Positions 1 through 8,795 are shown, counted from the stretch's first letter. The stretch: 64,000 bases of DNA from Mycobacterium fragae (GCF_002102185.1 NZ_LQOW01000018.1:1-64000), one strand, 5' to 3'. Program-made: numbers and translations. The notes: generated by a model from the sequence alone, not told the origin.

Positions 1-26
1 TCTCCAGCGGCAGACCAAAAAGAAAA

Positions 27-51
27 CCCGAACCCTAAACGAGGGTTCGGG
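27..51 (-). terminator. Rho-independent terminator of tRNA-Ser
   Basis: A perfect 10-bp stem (CCCGAACCCT / AGGGTTCGGG) with a 5-nt loop lies just past the 3' end of the tRNA. Read on the minus strand it is followed by a T-rich run (TTTTCTTTTT), so this is a classical intrinsic terminator, which is unusual in mycobacteria. Confidence 0.85.
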
Positions 52-81
52 CTATTCCTATGTCCTGAGACATCACACGCG

Positions 82-168
82 CGGTGGCGGAGGGATTTGA
101 ACCCCCGGACGGTTTTAGCCGTCTCTCGCTTTCAAGGCGAGTGCATTAGGCCGCTCTGCCACGCCACC
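82..168 (-). tRNA. tRNA-Ser (anticodon UGA)
   Basis: An 87-nt class II tRNA on the minus strand. The 7-bp acceptor stem GGTGGCG/CGCCACC is followed by discriminator G, as expected for serine. A 5-bp anticodon stem CTCGC/GCGAG encloses the loop CTTGAAA, with anticodon TGA at plus-strand 132-134. There is a long variable arm and a TTCAAAT T-loop. The 3' CCA is not encoded. It would read UCA codons, and UCG by wobble. Confidence 0.95.
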
Positions 169-189
169 GCCGACAAGCCTAACGGGGTG

Positions 190-693
190 CTAGTTCTTCG
201 ATGACCGGCCGGATGGTTTCAGCGCGGCGCTGATGCGTCGGCAGTTCTCCCCCATCGCCGCGATCTGCGGACGAGTCATCTGGCTGAGGAAATAGGTCCG
301 CACGCCTTGGGCGTAGGTGATCATGGCTTGCCTCGCCGCCGCCCGGCCGTTGTCGGTGATGCTGGCCATCACCCCACGCCGGTCATCTTGGCTGGCTTGG
401 CGGGACACGAGTCCCTGCATCTCCAGGCGGCGGATCTGCCGGGTGAGCCGGCTCGGCAGCGACGGCAGCGCTTCGGCCAGATCACCCATCCGCACCGATC
501 CGTCGGGTGCGTTGTCCAGCATGTCCAACACCCGGACGTCAAGCAGCGACAGCTGGTGTGCATCCGTCAGTCGTCGGTTGAGCGTCGCCGACAGGCGCAG
601 AGCGGAATCCAAGAAGTTCTGCCACGACTTCTGTTCCGCGATATCCAGCCCGGGCATTTCACTGGCTGTCCGGCCGGCGATGAGGCCGCCCAT
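190..693 (-). CDS. MarR-family transcriptional regulator
   Basis: A 167-residue winged-helix protein. The DNA-binding region spans about residues 45-110: a helix around LSLLDVRVLDML, a recognition helix around PSRLTRQIRRLEMQGL, and the wing motif SQDDRRGVMASIT, which is the typical MarR DDRRG(V) signature. Long flanking helices would form the dimer interface. Start is ATG at 691-693. It is divergent from the quinone oxidoreductase at 743, with about 50 bp between the starts, so it probably controls that gene and itself. The ligand cannot be read from the sequence, and I saw no clear operator palindrome in the gap. Confidence 0.85.
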   Translation of the reverse strand: MGGLIAGRTASEMPGLDIAEQKSWQNFLDSALRLSATLNRRLTDAHQLSLLDVRVLDMLDNAPDGSVRMGDLAEALPSLPSRLTRQIRRLEMQGLVSRQASQDDRRGVMASITDNGRAAARQAMITYAQGVRTYFLSQMTRPQIAAMGENCRRISAALKPSGRSSKN

Positions 694-729
694 TACGTCA
701 TGCTATGCGACACATCGTCTTTGAAACAG

Positions 730-735
730 TAGCGT
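730..735 (+). promoter_or_regulatory. -10 box TAGCGT of the quinone oxidoreductase (leaderless)
   Basis: TAGCGT fits the mycobacterial -10 consensus TANNNT and ends 7 nt before ATG 743. Transcription would therefore begin at, or within a base of, the A of the start codon. This favours ATG 743 over the in-frame GTG at 734, which overlaps the box. Confidence 0.5.
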
Positions 736-742
736 GACGACC

Positions 743-1723
743 ATGCGTGCCATTGTCGCCGAATCCGCCGACCAGCTCTTGTGGCAACAAGTTCCCGACG
801 TCACGCCGGGCCGCGGCGAGGTTCTGATCAAAGTCAAAGCGGCCGGCGTCAACCGGGCTGATGTGCTGCAGGCTGCCGGGCGCTACCCGCCGCCGCCGGG
901 CGCCAGCGAGATCCTCGGCATGGAGGTCGCCGGCGTCGTCGCCGCGGTCGGCGACGATGTTCGCGGATGGGCCGTCGAGCAAGAAGTCTGCGCTTTGCTG
1001 GCCGGCGGCGGATACGCCGAATACGTTGCCGTTCCCGCTGGTCAGATCCTGCCGATTCCCGGCGGCGTCGACCTGGTCGACGCGGCTGGCCTACCGGAAG
1101 TGGCGTGCACGGTGTGGTCGAACCTCGTGCTGACGGCCCACCTGAGCGAGGGGCAGCTGGTCCTGATCCACGGCGGCGCCAGCGGCGTGGGAAGCCACGG
1201 CATTCAGGTCGCCCGGGCAGTGGGCGCGCGGGTGGCCGTCACCGCGGGGACGCCGGCCAAGCTGGACCTCTGCCGCGAACTGGGCGCCGAAATCACCATC
1301 GCCTACCGCGATGAGGACTTCGTCGCGCGGATATCAGAGGCCACCGACGGGGCCGGCGCCGACGTGATCCTGGACATCATGGGCGCGGCGTATCTGGACC
1401 GCAACCTCGATGCGCTGGCCAGCGACGGCCAGCTGATCGTCATCGGAATGCAGGGCGGAATCAAGGGCGAGCTCAACCTCGGCAAGTTGATCGGCAAACG
1501 GGCACGGGTCATCGGAACCGCGCTGCGGGGCCGACCGACCGCCGGTCCGAGCGGCAAGAGCGCGATCGTCGAGGCGGTGACGAAATCGGTCTGGCCGATG
1601 ACTGCCGACGGACGCGTCCGGCCGGTCACCGGCGCGCGGATGCCGATCGAGCAGGCCGCCGAGGCGCATCAACTGCTGTCGTCGGGACATGTCACCGGAA
1701 AGATCGTGCTGACCGTCGACTGA
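743..1723 (+). CDS. NAD(P)H:quinone oxidoreductase, zeta-crystallin/PIG3 type
   Basis: A 326-residue medium-chain dehydrogenase/reductase without structural zinc. The substrate-side motif AGVNRADVLQAAGRYPPPPG (about residues 34-53) is diagnostic of the TP53I3/PIG3-like quinone oxidoreductases. The nucleotide-binding segment is LIHGGASGVGSHGIQVAR (about 142-159). The family reduces quinones with NADPH and serves in redox or xenobiotic defence; the substrate here is unknown. The neighbour on the other side is a MarR regulator, a common arrangement for stress-inducible oxidoreductases. It is the Rv3777-type gene. Start ATG 743 is preferred over GTG 734 because of the -10 box at 730-735. Confidence 0.85.
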   Translation: MRAIVAESADQLLWQQVPDVTPGRGEVLIKVKAAGVNRADVLQAAGRYPPPPGASEILGMEVAGVVAAVGDDVRGWAVEQEVCALLAGGGYAEYVAVPAGQILPIPGGVDLVDAAGLPEVACTVWSNLVLTAHLSEGQLVLIHGGASGVGSHGIQVARAVGARVAVTAGTPAKLDLCRELGAEITIAYRDEDFVARISEATDGAGADVILDIMGAAYLDRNLDALASDGQLIVIGMQGGIKGELNLGKLIGKRARVIGTALRGRPTAGPSGKSAIVEAVTKSVWPMTADGRVRPVTGARMPIEQAAEAHQLLSSGHVTGKIVLTVD

Positions 1724-1726
1724 GTG

Positions 1727-1789
1727 CGCCGAACGTCGACTAGTTGGGCGGTAAGCCCGTTGTTTTGCACAACAACTCGACGTTCGGCG
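1727..1789. repeat. Long intergenic palindrome, copy 1 of a dispersed element
   Basis: The whole spacer between two convergent genes (stops at 1723 and 1796) is one palindrome. Outer arms CGCCGAACGTCGA (1727-1739) and TCGACGTTCGGCG (1777-1789) pair perfectly, an inner AGTTG/CAACT adds five pairs after a small bulge, and a second stem TTGT/ACAA lies within. It may serve as a bidirectional terminator. A related palindrome lies at 23152-23207 and shares GAACGTCGA, a TGCA core and AACTCnACGnTCGG. Confidence 0.75.
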
Positions 1790-1795
1790 GGGGGG

Positions 1796-2992
1796 TTACC
1801 CAAGGGAGGCGAGGGCCCGCACCAACTGGTCGACCTCTGCCATTGTCGAGTAGTGCGCCAGTCCGACGGTGACCGCGCCGCCGACGTCGTTGACACCGAT
1901 CACGTCGAGCACTCGCGAGTTGGCGTTGGCAATCGCCAGAATCCCGTTGTCCGCCAACCGTTGCACCACCCGCGCGGCCGGCACCTCATGGACCGCGAAG
2001 CTGACCACGGGTATCCGAGACTCAGGCCGGGCGATGACCATCACCAGCGGCAGCGACCGCAATGAGGTCATCAGGTAGTCGAATATCCGGTCCAGGTAGG
2101 TCATCGCCGATTGCATTGAGACAGCTAGTCTTTCGCGGCGGGTTCCACGAGCCGACTCATCGAGTGAAGCAAGGTATTCGACGCTGGCGACAAAGCCTGC
2201 AAGCAACCCGAATTGATGCACGCCGACCTCGAGGCGCGCCGGCCCGGTCGCCTGCGGGTCCGTCGACACCGATCCGAAGGAGTTGATCATCGCCGGATCG
2301 CGAAACACCAACGCCCCGATCGGCGGACCGCCCCACCCGACGGCGTTGACCGCCACCACGTCCGCGTCGATTTCTTCGAGGTCGATCAGTCGATACGGTG
2401 CAGCGGCCGAATGGTCGACCACCACCAGACCGCCGACATCGTGGATCAACTTGGTCACGGTACGCAGATCGATGACTGTTCCCAGGGTGCCCGACGCCGA
2501 GGTGACAGCTACCAGTCGCGTCGCCTGGCCGATCAGGCTCTCCCACTGCCACGACGGCAGGTCACCGGTTTCGATGTCGACCTCGGCCCACCTCACCCTG
2601 GCCCCGAAGCGGTTTGCTGCGCGCAGCCACGGCGCGATGTTCGCCTCGTCGTCCAGGCGCGTGACGATCACCTCGTAGCCCAGTCCGGCTCGCGTGGCCG
2701 ACGCGTCGGCCAGCGACGACAGCAAAACCGCGCGATCGGCGCCCAGCACCACGCCACGGGGGTCGGCGTTGACCAGGTCGGCAGCCGCCTGGCGCGCCGC
2801 CTCCAGGATGGTGGCGCTGCGCTGAGCCGACGGATGCGGACCGATGGTGCTGGGGAACGACCCGCGGAAGGCCGTGGACACCGTCGTTCCGACCGAGTCG
2901 GGAATCAGCATCCCGGAGGGCGCGTCGAAGTGGACCCAACCGTCCCCGAGCGACGGATGTAGTCCGCGCACTCGGGCGACGTCGTAAGCCAT
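1796..2992 (-). CDS. Aminotransferase class V / cysteine-desulfurase-like protein lacking the PLP lysine
   Basis: A 398-residue protein of the SufS/CsdA fold (Rv3778c type). Recognisable parts are the N-terminal [11 protein letters not shown], the cofactor-side [13 protein letters not shown], and [15 protein letters not shown], which holds the Asp that contacts the PLP ring nitrogen. Where the family carries S-G-H/Y-K-x-x-G-P, this protein reads NAVGWGGPP, so the Schiff-base lysine is gone. The only lysine in the whole protein lies upstream (TVTKLIHD). It therefore probably does not catalyse PLP chemistry by the standard mechanism. Start ATG 2992 is preferred because AAGG lies 8 nt before it; a GTG at 3001 is the alternative. 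Confidence 0.8.
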   Translation of the reverse strand: MAYDVARVRGLHPSLGDGWVHFDAPSGMLIPDSVGTTVSTAFRGSFPSTIGPHPSAQRSATILEAARQAAADLVNADPRGVVLGADRAVLLSSLADASATRAGLGYEVIVTRLDDEANIAPWLRAANRFGARVRWAEVDIETGDLPSWQWESLIGQATRLVAVTSASGTLGTVIDLRTVTKLIHDVGGLVVVDHSAAAPYRLIDLEEIDADVVAVNAVGWGGPPIGALVFRDPAMINSFGSVSTDPQATGPARLEVGVHQFGLLAGFVASVEYLASLDESARGTRRERLAVSMQSAMTYLDRIFDYLMTSLRSLPLVMVIARPESRIPVVSFAVHEVPAARVVQRLADNGILAIANANSRVLDVIGVNDVGGAVTVGLAHYSTMAEVDQLVRALASLG

Positions 2993-3102
2993 GCCAGCCA
3001 CCTTAAGAATCCCGCGAATTCGCCCAGATTGTGACGGTTGCGGGCGCCCAGATACGTCCCCGCCGTCCCGAGCCAGGTCACCCGGCCAGCCATACTAGTC
3101 CA

Positions 3103-5073
3103 GTGGGGTTGACGTTCGGAACGCTCATCGCATTGTTTTTGCTGATCATCCCCGGGGCAATCGTCGCACGCAGCGCTCAGCTAACTTGGCCCATCACGAT
3201 AGCGGTGGGCCCCGCGCTGACTTACGGGGTCATCGCGTTGGCCATCATCCCGTTCGGCGCAATCGGAATCCCTTGGAACGGTTGGACAGCGCTGGCGGCG
3301 CTGGTTGTCGTCGTCGTGGTGATCGCCGGTTTGCGGGTGCTGCTGGACCGCTACCGCGACGCCGATGGCGAATCGCGAGCGGCCGGCGGGTGGCCGGCGG
3401 TGACGGTGGCCGCCGGGGTGATGCTGGGCGCTGCGCTGATCTTCTGGGCGGCATACCGCGGGTTGGTGCACTGGCAATCCATCCCCAGCACCTGGGACGC
3501 GGTCTGGCACGCCAACACCGTGCGCTTCATCCTCGACACCGGCCAGGCGTCGTCCACTCACATGGGCGAGCTTCGCAACGTCGAGACCCACCAGCCGCTG
3601 TACTACCCGTCGGTGTTCCATGCCCTGGCCGCGGTGTTCTGCCAGCTGACCGGCGCGGCGCCCACCACCGGCTACACGCTGAGCTCGCTGGCGGCCTCGG
3701 TCTGGCTGTTCCCGGCAAGCGCGGCCATGCTGACCTGGCATCTGCTGCGCCCGGTGACCACCACCTGGCTCACCGCAGGCGCGTCGGCCACCGCGGCGGC
3801 GCTGTCGGCGTCGTTCACCTCGGTGCCCTACGTCGAGTTCGGTGTGGCTGCGATGCCCAACCTGGCGGCCTACGGGGTGGCGATCCCGACGTTCGTGTTG
3901 ATCACCTCGGCGTTGCGGCACCGCGACCGCGTCCCGGTGGCCGTGCTGGCGCTGGTGGGCGTCCTGTCGGTGCACCTCACCGGAGGGTTCATCGTCATCC
4001 TGTCCCTATTGGCGTGGTGGCTTTTGGACGCGGTGTGGCATCCGGTGCGCGGCCGGCTCGCCGACGTCCTGACCCTGGCCACCATCGCGGTGCCGACCGC
4101 GCTGATACTGGCGCCGCAGTTCATCGGTGTGCTGCGCCAGGCCGATATCATCGCCGGGCACGCGTTCCCCAGCTTCAAGAGCGCCAAGCAAGGCGTCATC
4201 GACGCGCTGCTGCTGCACACCCGCCACCTCAACGACTTCCCGACCCAATACGGCCTGGTTGTGCTGTCGGCCATCGGCATGGCGATCCTGCTGTACAAGA
4301 GAATCTGGTGGCCGCCGGCGGTCTGGCTGGTGCTGACCGTGGCCACCATCTACTCCGGGGCGCCCTTTCGCAACCCGGCGGGCCGCGCGATCGAACAGTT
4401 CAGCCAGTTTTTCTACAACGATCCGCGCCGGCTGACGGCTGTGGTGACGATGCTGTTGACGCCGATGGCGGGTATCGCGTTGTTCACGCTGGCGATGGTG
4501 TTGGTCGCAGGTGCCAAACGGGTGAGCGAGCGGTCGAGGCCGTTGCCCCAACCGGTCTGGGTCTCGGCCACGGCGGTACTGCTGGTGGTGGCCAGCGTGC
4601 TCACCGCCCGGCATTACCTCTGGCGGCACCTCGTGCTGTTCGGCGACAAATACGACTCGGTGATGATCGACCGGAAAGACCTCGAGGCCATGGCCTATCT
4701 GGCCAGCCTGCCCGGCGCGCGGGACACCGTGATCGGCAACGCCAACACCGACGGCACGGCGTGGATGTACGCAGTGGCCGACCTGCATCCGCTGTGGACC
4801 CACTACGACTACCCCCAGCAGATCGGTCCCGGCTACTACCGCTACATCTTCTGGGCCTACGCCGGGCGTGCCGACACCGACCGGCGGGTACCCGAGGCGG
4901 TGCGCGCGCTCGACATTCGCTACATCCTGACCAGCACGCCGACGGTCCGGGGGTTCACGATGCCCGACGGACTAGTGTCACTAGACAAGTCCAAGTCGTG
5001 GGCGAAGATCTACGACAACGGTGAAGCCAGGATCTACGAATGGCGTGGTGCGCCGACAACTCCGAAAACGTGA
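3103..5073 (+). CDS. Large polytopic membrane protein (Rv3779 type, GT-C-like)
   Basis: About 656 residues with many hydrophobic segments, beginning directly with a membrane helix (LTFGTLIALFLLIIPGAIVA), followed by soluble loops and a hydrophilic C-terminal domain of about 170 residues. The layout resembles GT-C glycosyltransferases and related envelope proteins. The M. tuberculosis homologue has been linked to polyprenyl-phosphomannose supply, so a role in lipomannan precursor metabolism is likely but not proven. GTG 3103 is chosen because the protein then starts at the first helix. The gene opens the plus-strand run ending with wzm; its stop lies shortly before the bpa start. Confidence 0.75.
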   Translation: MGLTFGTLIALFLLIIPGAIVARSAQLTWPITIAVGPALTYGVIALAIIPFGAIGIPWNGWTALAALVVVVVVIAGLRVLLDRYRDADGESRAAGGWPAVTVAAGVMLGAALIFWAAYRGLVHWQSIPSTWDAVWHANTVRFILDTGQASSTHMGELRNVETHQPLYYPSVFHALAAVFCQLTGAAPTTGYTLSSLAASVWLFPASAAMLTWHLLRPVTTTWLTAGASATAAALSASFTSVPYVEFGVAAMPNLAAYGVAIPTFVLITSALRHRDRVPVAVLALVGVLSVHLTGGFIVILSLLAWWLLDAVWHPVRGRLADVLTLATIAVPTALILAPQFIGVLRQADIIAGHAFPSFKSAKQGVIDALLLHTRHLNDFPTQYGLVVLSAIGMAILLYKRIWWPPAVWLVLTVATIYSGAPFRNPAGRAIEQFSQFFYNDPRRLTAVVTMLLTPMAGIALFTLAMVLVAGAKRVSERSRPLPQPVWVSATAVLLVVASVLTARHYLWRHLVLFGDKYDSVMIDRKDLEAMAYLASLPGARDTVIGNANTDGTAWMYAVADLHPLWTHYDYPQQIGPGYYRYIFWAYAGRADTDRRVPEAVRALDIRYILTSTPTVRGFTMPDGLVSLDKSKSWAKIYDNGEARIYEWRGAPTTPKT

Positions 5074-5105
5074 AAGGGCTAGACGCAAATGAGGGGAGCA
5101 CCGGA

Positions 5106-5624
5106 TTGAGTAACGGCAACAACGACGACAACATCGAGATCATCGGTGTTGACCCACGCCTGATGACCGCCAAGACGGACGAGGACTCCGACTCCGATGA
5201 CCAGTCGCTGACCGACCTGGTCGAGCAGCCCGCCAAGGTGATGCGGATCGGCACCATGATCAAGCAGCTCCTCGAGGAGGTGCGCGCCGCGCCGCTCGAC
5301 GACGCCAGCCGCAACCGGCTGCGCGAGATCCACGCCACCAGCATCCGCGAGCTCGAAGACGGGCTGGCCCCCGAGCTGCGTGAGGAGCTGGACCGCTTGA
5401 CGCTGCCGTTCAGCGAGAACACCCCGTCGGATGCCGAGCTGCGCATCGCGCAGGCGCAGCTGGTCGGCTGGCTGGAAGGGCTGTTCCACGGAATCCAGAC
5501 CGCGCTGTTCGCCCAGCAGATGGCCGCCCGCGCGCAGTTGGAGCAGATGCGTCAGGGCGCGCTGCCGCCCGGAATCAGGGGCGGACACGGACCCGGGCAG
5601 TCCGGCACCGGGCAGTACCTGTAA
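5106..5624 (+). CDS. bpa: Bacterial proteasome activator Bpa
   Basis: A 172-residue protein nearly collinear with Rv3780/Bpa (PafE). Bpa forms a dodecameric ring that opens the 20S proteasome gate without ATP, degrading partly unfolded proteins. Visible features are a disordered acidic N-terminus (residues ~1-40, many D/E/S/N), a helical core (SLTDLVEQPAKVMRIGTMIK onward), and the C-terminal tail ending GTGQYL. The final GQYL is the proteasome-docking motif of this family. Start is TTG 5106: GAGGGGAG lies just upstream, and an upstream in-frame ATG at 5040 would run inside the preceding gene. It lies between a membrane protein and wzt, as in M. tuberculosis. Confidence 0.92.
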   Translation: MSNGNNDDNIEIIGVDPRLMTAKTDEDSDSDDQSLTDLVEQPAKVMRIGTMIKQLLEEVRAAPLDDASRNRLREIHATSIRELEDGLAPELREELDRLTLPFSENTPSDAELRIAQAQLVGWLEGLFHGIQTALFAQQMAARAQLEQMRQGALPPGIRGGHGPGQSGTGQYL

Positions 5625-5635
5625 GCAGACCTTCG

Positions 5636-6445
5636 GTGAGCGGTCCGCACAGTCCTCATATCGAGACGCACAACGCGTGGGTGGAGTTTCCCATCTTCGA
5701 CGCCAAGTCGCGCTCGCTGAAGAAGACGTTTCTGGGCGGCACGATCGGGCGTAACGCCTCCAACGTGGTCGTGATCGAGGCGCTGCGCGACATCACCATG
5801 TCGTTGGAATTAGGTGACCGCGTCGGGCTGGTCGGCCACAACGGTGCCGGGAAATCGACTCTGCTGCGGCTGCTTTCGGGCATCTACGAGCCGACGCGGG
5901 GCTCGGCCATGGTGACCGGACGGGTGGCCCCGGTGTTCGATCTGGGCGTCGGCATGGACCCGGAGATCTCCGGCTACGAGAACATCATCATCCGCGGCCT
6001 GTTCCTCGGCCAGACCCGGCGGCAGATGCTGGCCAAGGTCGACGAGATCGCCGAGTTCACCGAACTCGGCGATTACCTGTCGATGCCGCTGCGCACGTAT
6101 TCCACCGGGATGCGGGTGCGGCTGGCGATGGGCGTGGTCACCAGCATCGACCCGGAGATCCTGTTGCTCGACGAGGGTATCGGCGCCGTCGACGCCGACT
6201 TCTTGAAGAAGGCCCAGACCCGGCTGCAACGACTGGTCGAGCGCTCCGGGATCCTGGTGTTCGCCAGCCATTCCAACGAGTTCCTCGCGCGGCTGTGCAA
6301 GACCGCGATGTGGATCGACCACGGCGTGGTCCGGATGACGGGCGGCATCGAGGACGTCGTGCGTGCCTACGAGGGCGAAGAGGCGGCACGGCACGTGCGT
6401 GAAGTGCTGGAAGAAACCACCACCGCGGACGAGGTGTCGGGGTGA
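5636..6445 (+). CDS. wzt: ABC transporter ATPase of the galactan-lipid exporter (Wzt)
   Basis: 269 residues forming the nucleotide-binding subunit of an ABC-2 polysaccharide transporter (Rv3781/RfbE). Walker A is GHNGAGKST at 67-75, the signature is YSTGMRVRLA, Walker B is ILLLDEGIGAVDAD, and the switch His follows in FASHSNEF. It lacks the C-terminal carbohydrate-binding domain of O9a-type Wzt proteins. With Wzm (7332-8162) it is proposed to flip the lipid-linked galactan precursor across the membrane; glfT1 between them makes the start of that galactan. Start is GTG 5636. The end overlaps glfT1 by 4 nt (GTGA), indicating translational coupling. Confidence 0.9.
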   Translation: MSGPHSPHIETHNAWVEFPIFDAKSRSLKKTFLGGTIGRNASNVVVIEALRDITMSLELGDRVGLVGHNGAGKSTLLRLLSGIYEPTRGSAMVTGRVAPVFDLGVGMDPEISGYENIIIRGLFLGQTRRQMLAKVDEIAEFTELGDYLSMPLRTYSTGMRVRLAMGVVTSIDPEILLLDEGIGAVDADFLKKAQTRLQRLVERSGILVFASHSNEFLARLCKTAMWIDHGVVRMTGGIEDVVRAYEGEEAARHVREVLEETTTADEVSG

Positions 6446-7335
6446 CTTCGGTTTGCGCCGTCGTGGTGACCCACCGCCGGCCCGACGAGCTGGCCAAGTC
6501 GCTGGACGCACTGACCACCCAAAGCCGGCTGCCGGATCACCTGGTCGTGGTCGACAACGGGCATGACGAGCATGTCCGTGATTTGGTCAGCGGCCAGCCG
6601 ATCCCAACCACGTATCTGGGTTCACGCCGAAACCTCGGTGGCGCAGGGGGTTTCGCGCTCGGCATCCTGCATGCGCTGGCCTTGGGGGCCGATTGGGTAT
6701 GGCTGGCCGATGACGACGGCCGCCCGCAGGACACCGAAGTGCTGGCGACGCTGCTGGCGTGCGCCGAGAAGCACGGCCTGGCAGAGGTGTCGCCGATGGT
6801 GTGCAACGCCGACGATCCGGAACTGCTTGCGTTTCCATTGCGCCGCGGTCTGGTGTGGCGTAGACGAGTCAGCGAGCTGCGCACCGGCAACGACCAGGAG
6901 CTGTTGAGCGGCATCGCGTCGCTGTTCAACGGCGCGCTTTTTGCCGCGTCGGCCTTCGAGGCGATCGGCGTCCCAGACCTGCGGTTGTTCATCCGCGGCG
7001 ACGAGGTCGAGATGCACCGCAGGCTGGTCCGCTCCGGGCTGGCGTTCGGAACCTGCCTGAACGCGGTATATCTGCACCCCTGCGGGTCCGCCGAGTTCAA
7101 GCCGATCCTCGCCGGCCGAATGCACACCCAATATCCGGAGGACCCCGCCAAGCGGTACTTCACCTACCGCAATCGCGGCTACCTGATGTCGCAACCGGGT
7201 CTGCGTCGGCTGCTGCCTCAGGAATGGCTGCGGTTCGGCTGGTTTTTCCTGGTGTCCCGCCGCGACCCCAAGGGTCTGCTGGAGTGGCTACGGCTGCGCC
7301 GCCTGGGGCGGCGGGAGAGGTTCGGTCGGCCATGA
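6442..7335 (+). CDS. glfT1: Galactofuranosyltransferase GlfT1 (initiating)
   Basis: 297 residues, GT2 family, GT-A fold. It adds the first two Galf residues to decaprenyl-PP-GlcNAc-Rha using UDP-Galf on the cytoplasmic face (family knowledge, Rv3782). The N-terminal strand is SVCAVVVTHRRPDEL, the donor-binding region includes NLGGAGGFALG, and the metal-binding DDD motif is LADDDGRPQ at residues 90-92. A membrane-proximal basic region closes the protein. GTG 6442 overlaps the wzt stop, and the stop overlaps the wzm start by 4 nt, so wzt-glfT1-wzm should be one translationally coupled unit. Confidence 0.92.
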   Translation: MTSVCAVVVTHRRPDELAKSLDALTTQSRLPDHLVVVDNGHDEHVRDLVSGQPIPTTYLGSRRNLGGAGGFALGILHALALGADWVWLADDDGRPQDTEVLATLLACAEKHGLAEVSPMVCNADDPELLAFPLRRGLVWRRRVSELRTGNDQELLSGIASLFNGALFAASAFEAIGVPDLRLFIRGDEVEMHRRLVRSGLAFGTCLNAVYLHPCGSAEFKPILAGRMHTQYPEDPAKRYFTYRNRGYLMSQPGLRRLLPQEWLRFGWFFLVSRRDPKGLLEWLRLRRLGRRERFGRP

Positions 7336-8162
7336 CGCTCATCGACGCCGCGTCGCAGTCCAAAACTCTCACCCGGGCCTGGCGTGACCTGGTCGACGGC
7401 TATCGCCGTCACGAGCTGTGGCTGCACCTGGGCTGGCAGGACATCAAGCAGCGGTATCGCCGCTCGGTGCTGGGGCCGTTCTGGATCACGATCGCGACCG
7501 GCACCACGGCCGTCGCGATGGGCGGCCTGTACTCCAAGCTGTTCCGGTTGGAGCTGTCGATCCATCTGCCGTACGTCACGCTCGGGCTGATCATCTGGAA
7601 CCTGATCAACGCGGCCATCCTCGAGGGCGCCGAGGTGTTCGTCGCCAACGAAGGCCTGATCAAGCAACTGCCCACACCGCTGTCCGTGCACGTCTACCGG
7701 CTGGTGTGGCGCCAGATGATCTTGTTCGCGCACAACATCGTCATCTATATCGTCATCGCGATCATCTACCCGAAGCCGTGGTCGTGGGCCGACTTGTCGG
7801 TCATCCCGGCGCTGGGGCTGATCGTCCTCAACTGCGTATGGGTGTCGCTGTGCTTCGGCATCCTGGCGACCCGTTACCGCGACATCGGTCCGCTGCTGTT
7901 TTCCATCGTCCAGCTGCTGTTCTTCATGACACCGATCATCTGGAACGACGACACCCTGCACCAGCAGGGCGCGGAACGCTGGTCGAAGATCGTCGAGCTC
8001 AACCCGCTGCTGCACTACCTCGATATCGTGCGCGCCCCGCTGCTCGGCGCCCACCAAGAGCTTCGGCACTGGGCGGTGGTGGTGGTGCTGACGCTCATCG
8101 GATGGGTGCTGGCCGGCTTCGCGATGCGCCAGTACCGTGCCCGGGTGCCCTACTGGGTTTGA
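7332..8162 (+). CDS. wzm: ABC-2 permease of the galactan-lipid exporter (Wzm)
   Basis: 276 residues with a cytoplasmic N-terminal helix (TRAWRDLVDGYRRHELW), the ABC-2 motif LGWQDIKQRYRRSVLGPFW, and six predicted membrane helices. It is the membrane partner of Wzt (Rv3783 type), proposed to move polyprenyl-linked galactan to the periplasm for arabinosylation. ATG 7332 forms ATGA with the glfT1 stop and places the start just before the conserved amphipathic helix. After its stop at 8162 there is a 128-bp gap to the next gene; I saw no terminator in it. Confidence 0.9.
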   Translation: MTLIDAASQSKTLTRAWRDLVDGYRRHELWLHLGWQDIKQRYRRSVLGPFWITIATGTTAVAMGGLYSKLFRLELSIHLPYVTLGLIIWNLINAAILEGAEVFVANEGLIKQLPTPLSVHVYRLVWRQMILFAHNIVIYIVIAIIYPKPWSWADLSVIPALGLIVLNCVWVSLCFGILATRYRDIGPLLFSIVQLLFFMTPIIWNDDTLHQQGAERWSKIVELNPLLHYLDIVRAPLLGAHQELRHWAVVVVLTLIGWVLAGFAMRQYRARVPYWV

Positions 8163-8290
8163 CCAGCCCGTCGTGTGGAAACACCACCAAGCGCACTGGT
8201 CGCGTTATTGGATAATCAGCGAACGGTTACTGACGCACTCTCGGCGCTCGGCGGTAGGACTCGCGGTCGCGCCACGAAAGGTCGACGGTT

Positions 8291-8776
8291 GTGAGCGAGG
8301 AAGCCGAATCGAAGGGGCTCGCTGGTGCATCGCGAGATCGCATCAACGCGGAGCTGGCCCGGCTGCGGGAACGGCGTGATCGCCTGGAGGTCGAGGTCAG
8401 AAACGACCGCGGCAGTGTCAGCGATCACGCGGATGCCGCCGACGCCATCCAGCGCGCGGACGAACTGGCCGGGCTGGACGAGCGGATCGGCGAGCTCGAC
8501 AGGTTGCTGCGGGCCGGTCCGTCGCCGTCGAATGGAACCGACACGCTGCCCGGTGGCACGGTGGTGAAGCTACGGTTCCCAGACGGTGCCGTCGTGAAGA
8601 TGCAGGTGATCTCCGTCATCGAGGAGACTCCCATCGGCGGTGAGGCCGAGACGTTGACCGCGGGCAGTCCGTTGGGCCTGGCGCTGGCGGGGCGGAAAGC
8701 CGGCGACACCGTCACCTACACGACGCCGCAAGGGGAAAATCAGGTCGAGCTGCTGGACGTCAAATATCCGACGTAG
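8291..8776 (+). CDS. Gre-factor homologue lacking the full catalytic acid pair
   Basis: A 161-residue two-domain protein of GreA build: an N-terminal coiled coil (about residues 15-75, heptad-rich [13 protein letters not shown] ... [12 protein letters not shown]) and a C-terminal FKBP-like domain (about 85-161, with [16 protein letters not shown] typical of GreA/GreB). At the coiled-coil tip, E. coli GreA has GDLKENAEY; here the matching stretch is GSVSDHADA. The first catalytic acid (Asp41) is replaced by Ser and the second (Glu44) by Asp. The M. tuberculosis homologue (Rv3788) was reported to inhibit RNA polymerase through the secondary channel rather than stimulate cleavage. Start is GTG 8291 with GAAAGG upstream. 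Confidence 0.85.
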   Translation: MSEEAESKGLAGASRDRINAELARLRERRDRLEVEVRNDRGSVSDHADAADAIQRADELAGLDERIGELDRLLRAGPSPSNGTDTLPGGTVVKLRFPDGAVVKMQVISVIEETPIGGEAETLTAGSPLGLALAGRKAGDTVTYTTPQGENQVELLDVKYPT

Positions 8777-8789
8777 GCCGCCCGACCCG

Positions 8790-8795
8790 TAGACT
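8790..8795 (+). promoter_or_regulatory. -10 box TAGACT of the GtrA-family gene (leaderless)
   Basis: TAGACT matches TANNNT and ends 7 nt before ATG 8803. The gap leaves no room for a ribosome binding site, so a leaderless mRNA is inferred. Confidence 0.55.

Noticed and set aside
3091..3102. Possible leaderless -10 before the Rv3779-type gene (TACTAG)
   Set aside because: It does not fit TANNNT and ends only 4 nt from GTG 3103, too close.
5040..5105. Upstream ATG for bpa
   Set aside because: It overlaps the end of the membrane-protein gene; TTG 5106 has the ribosome-binding site and family-like length.
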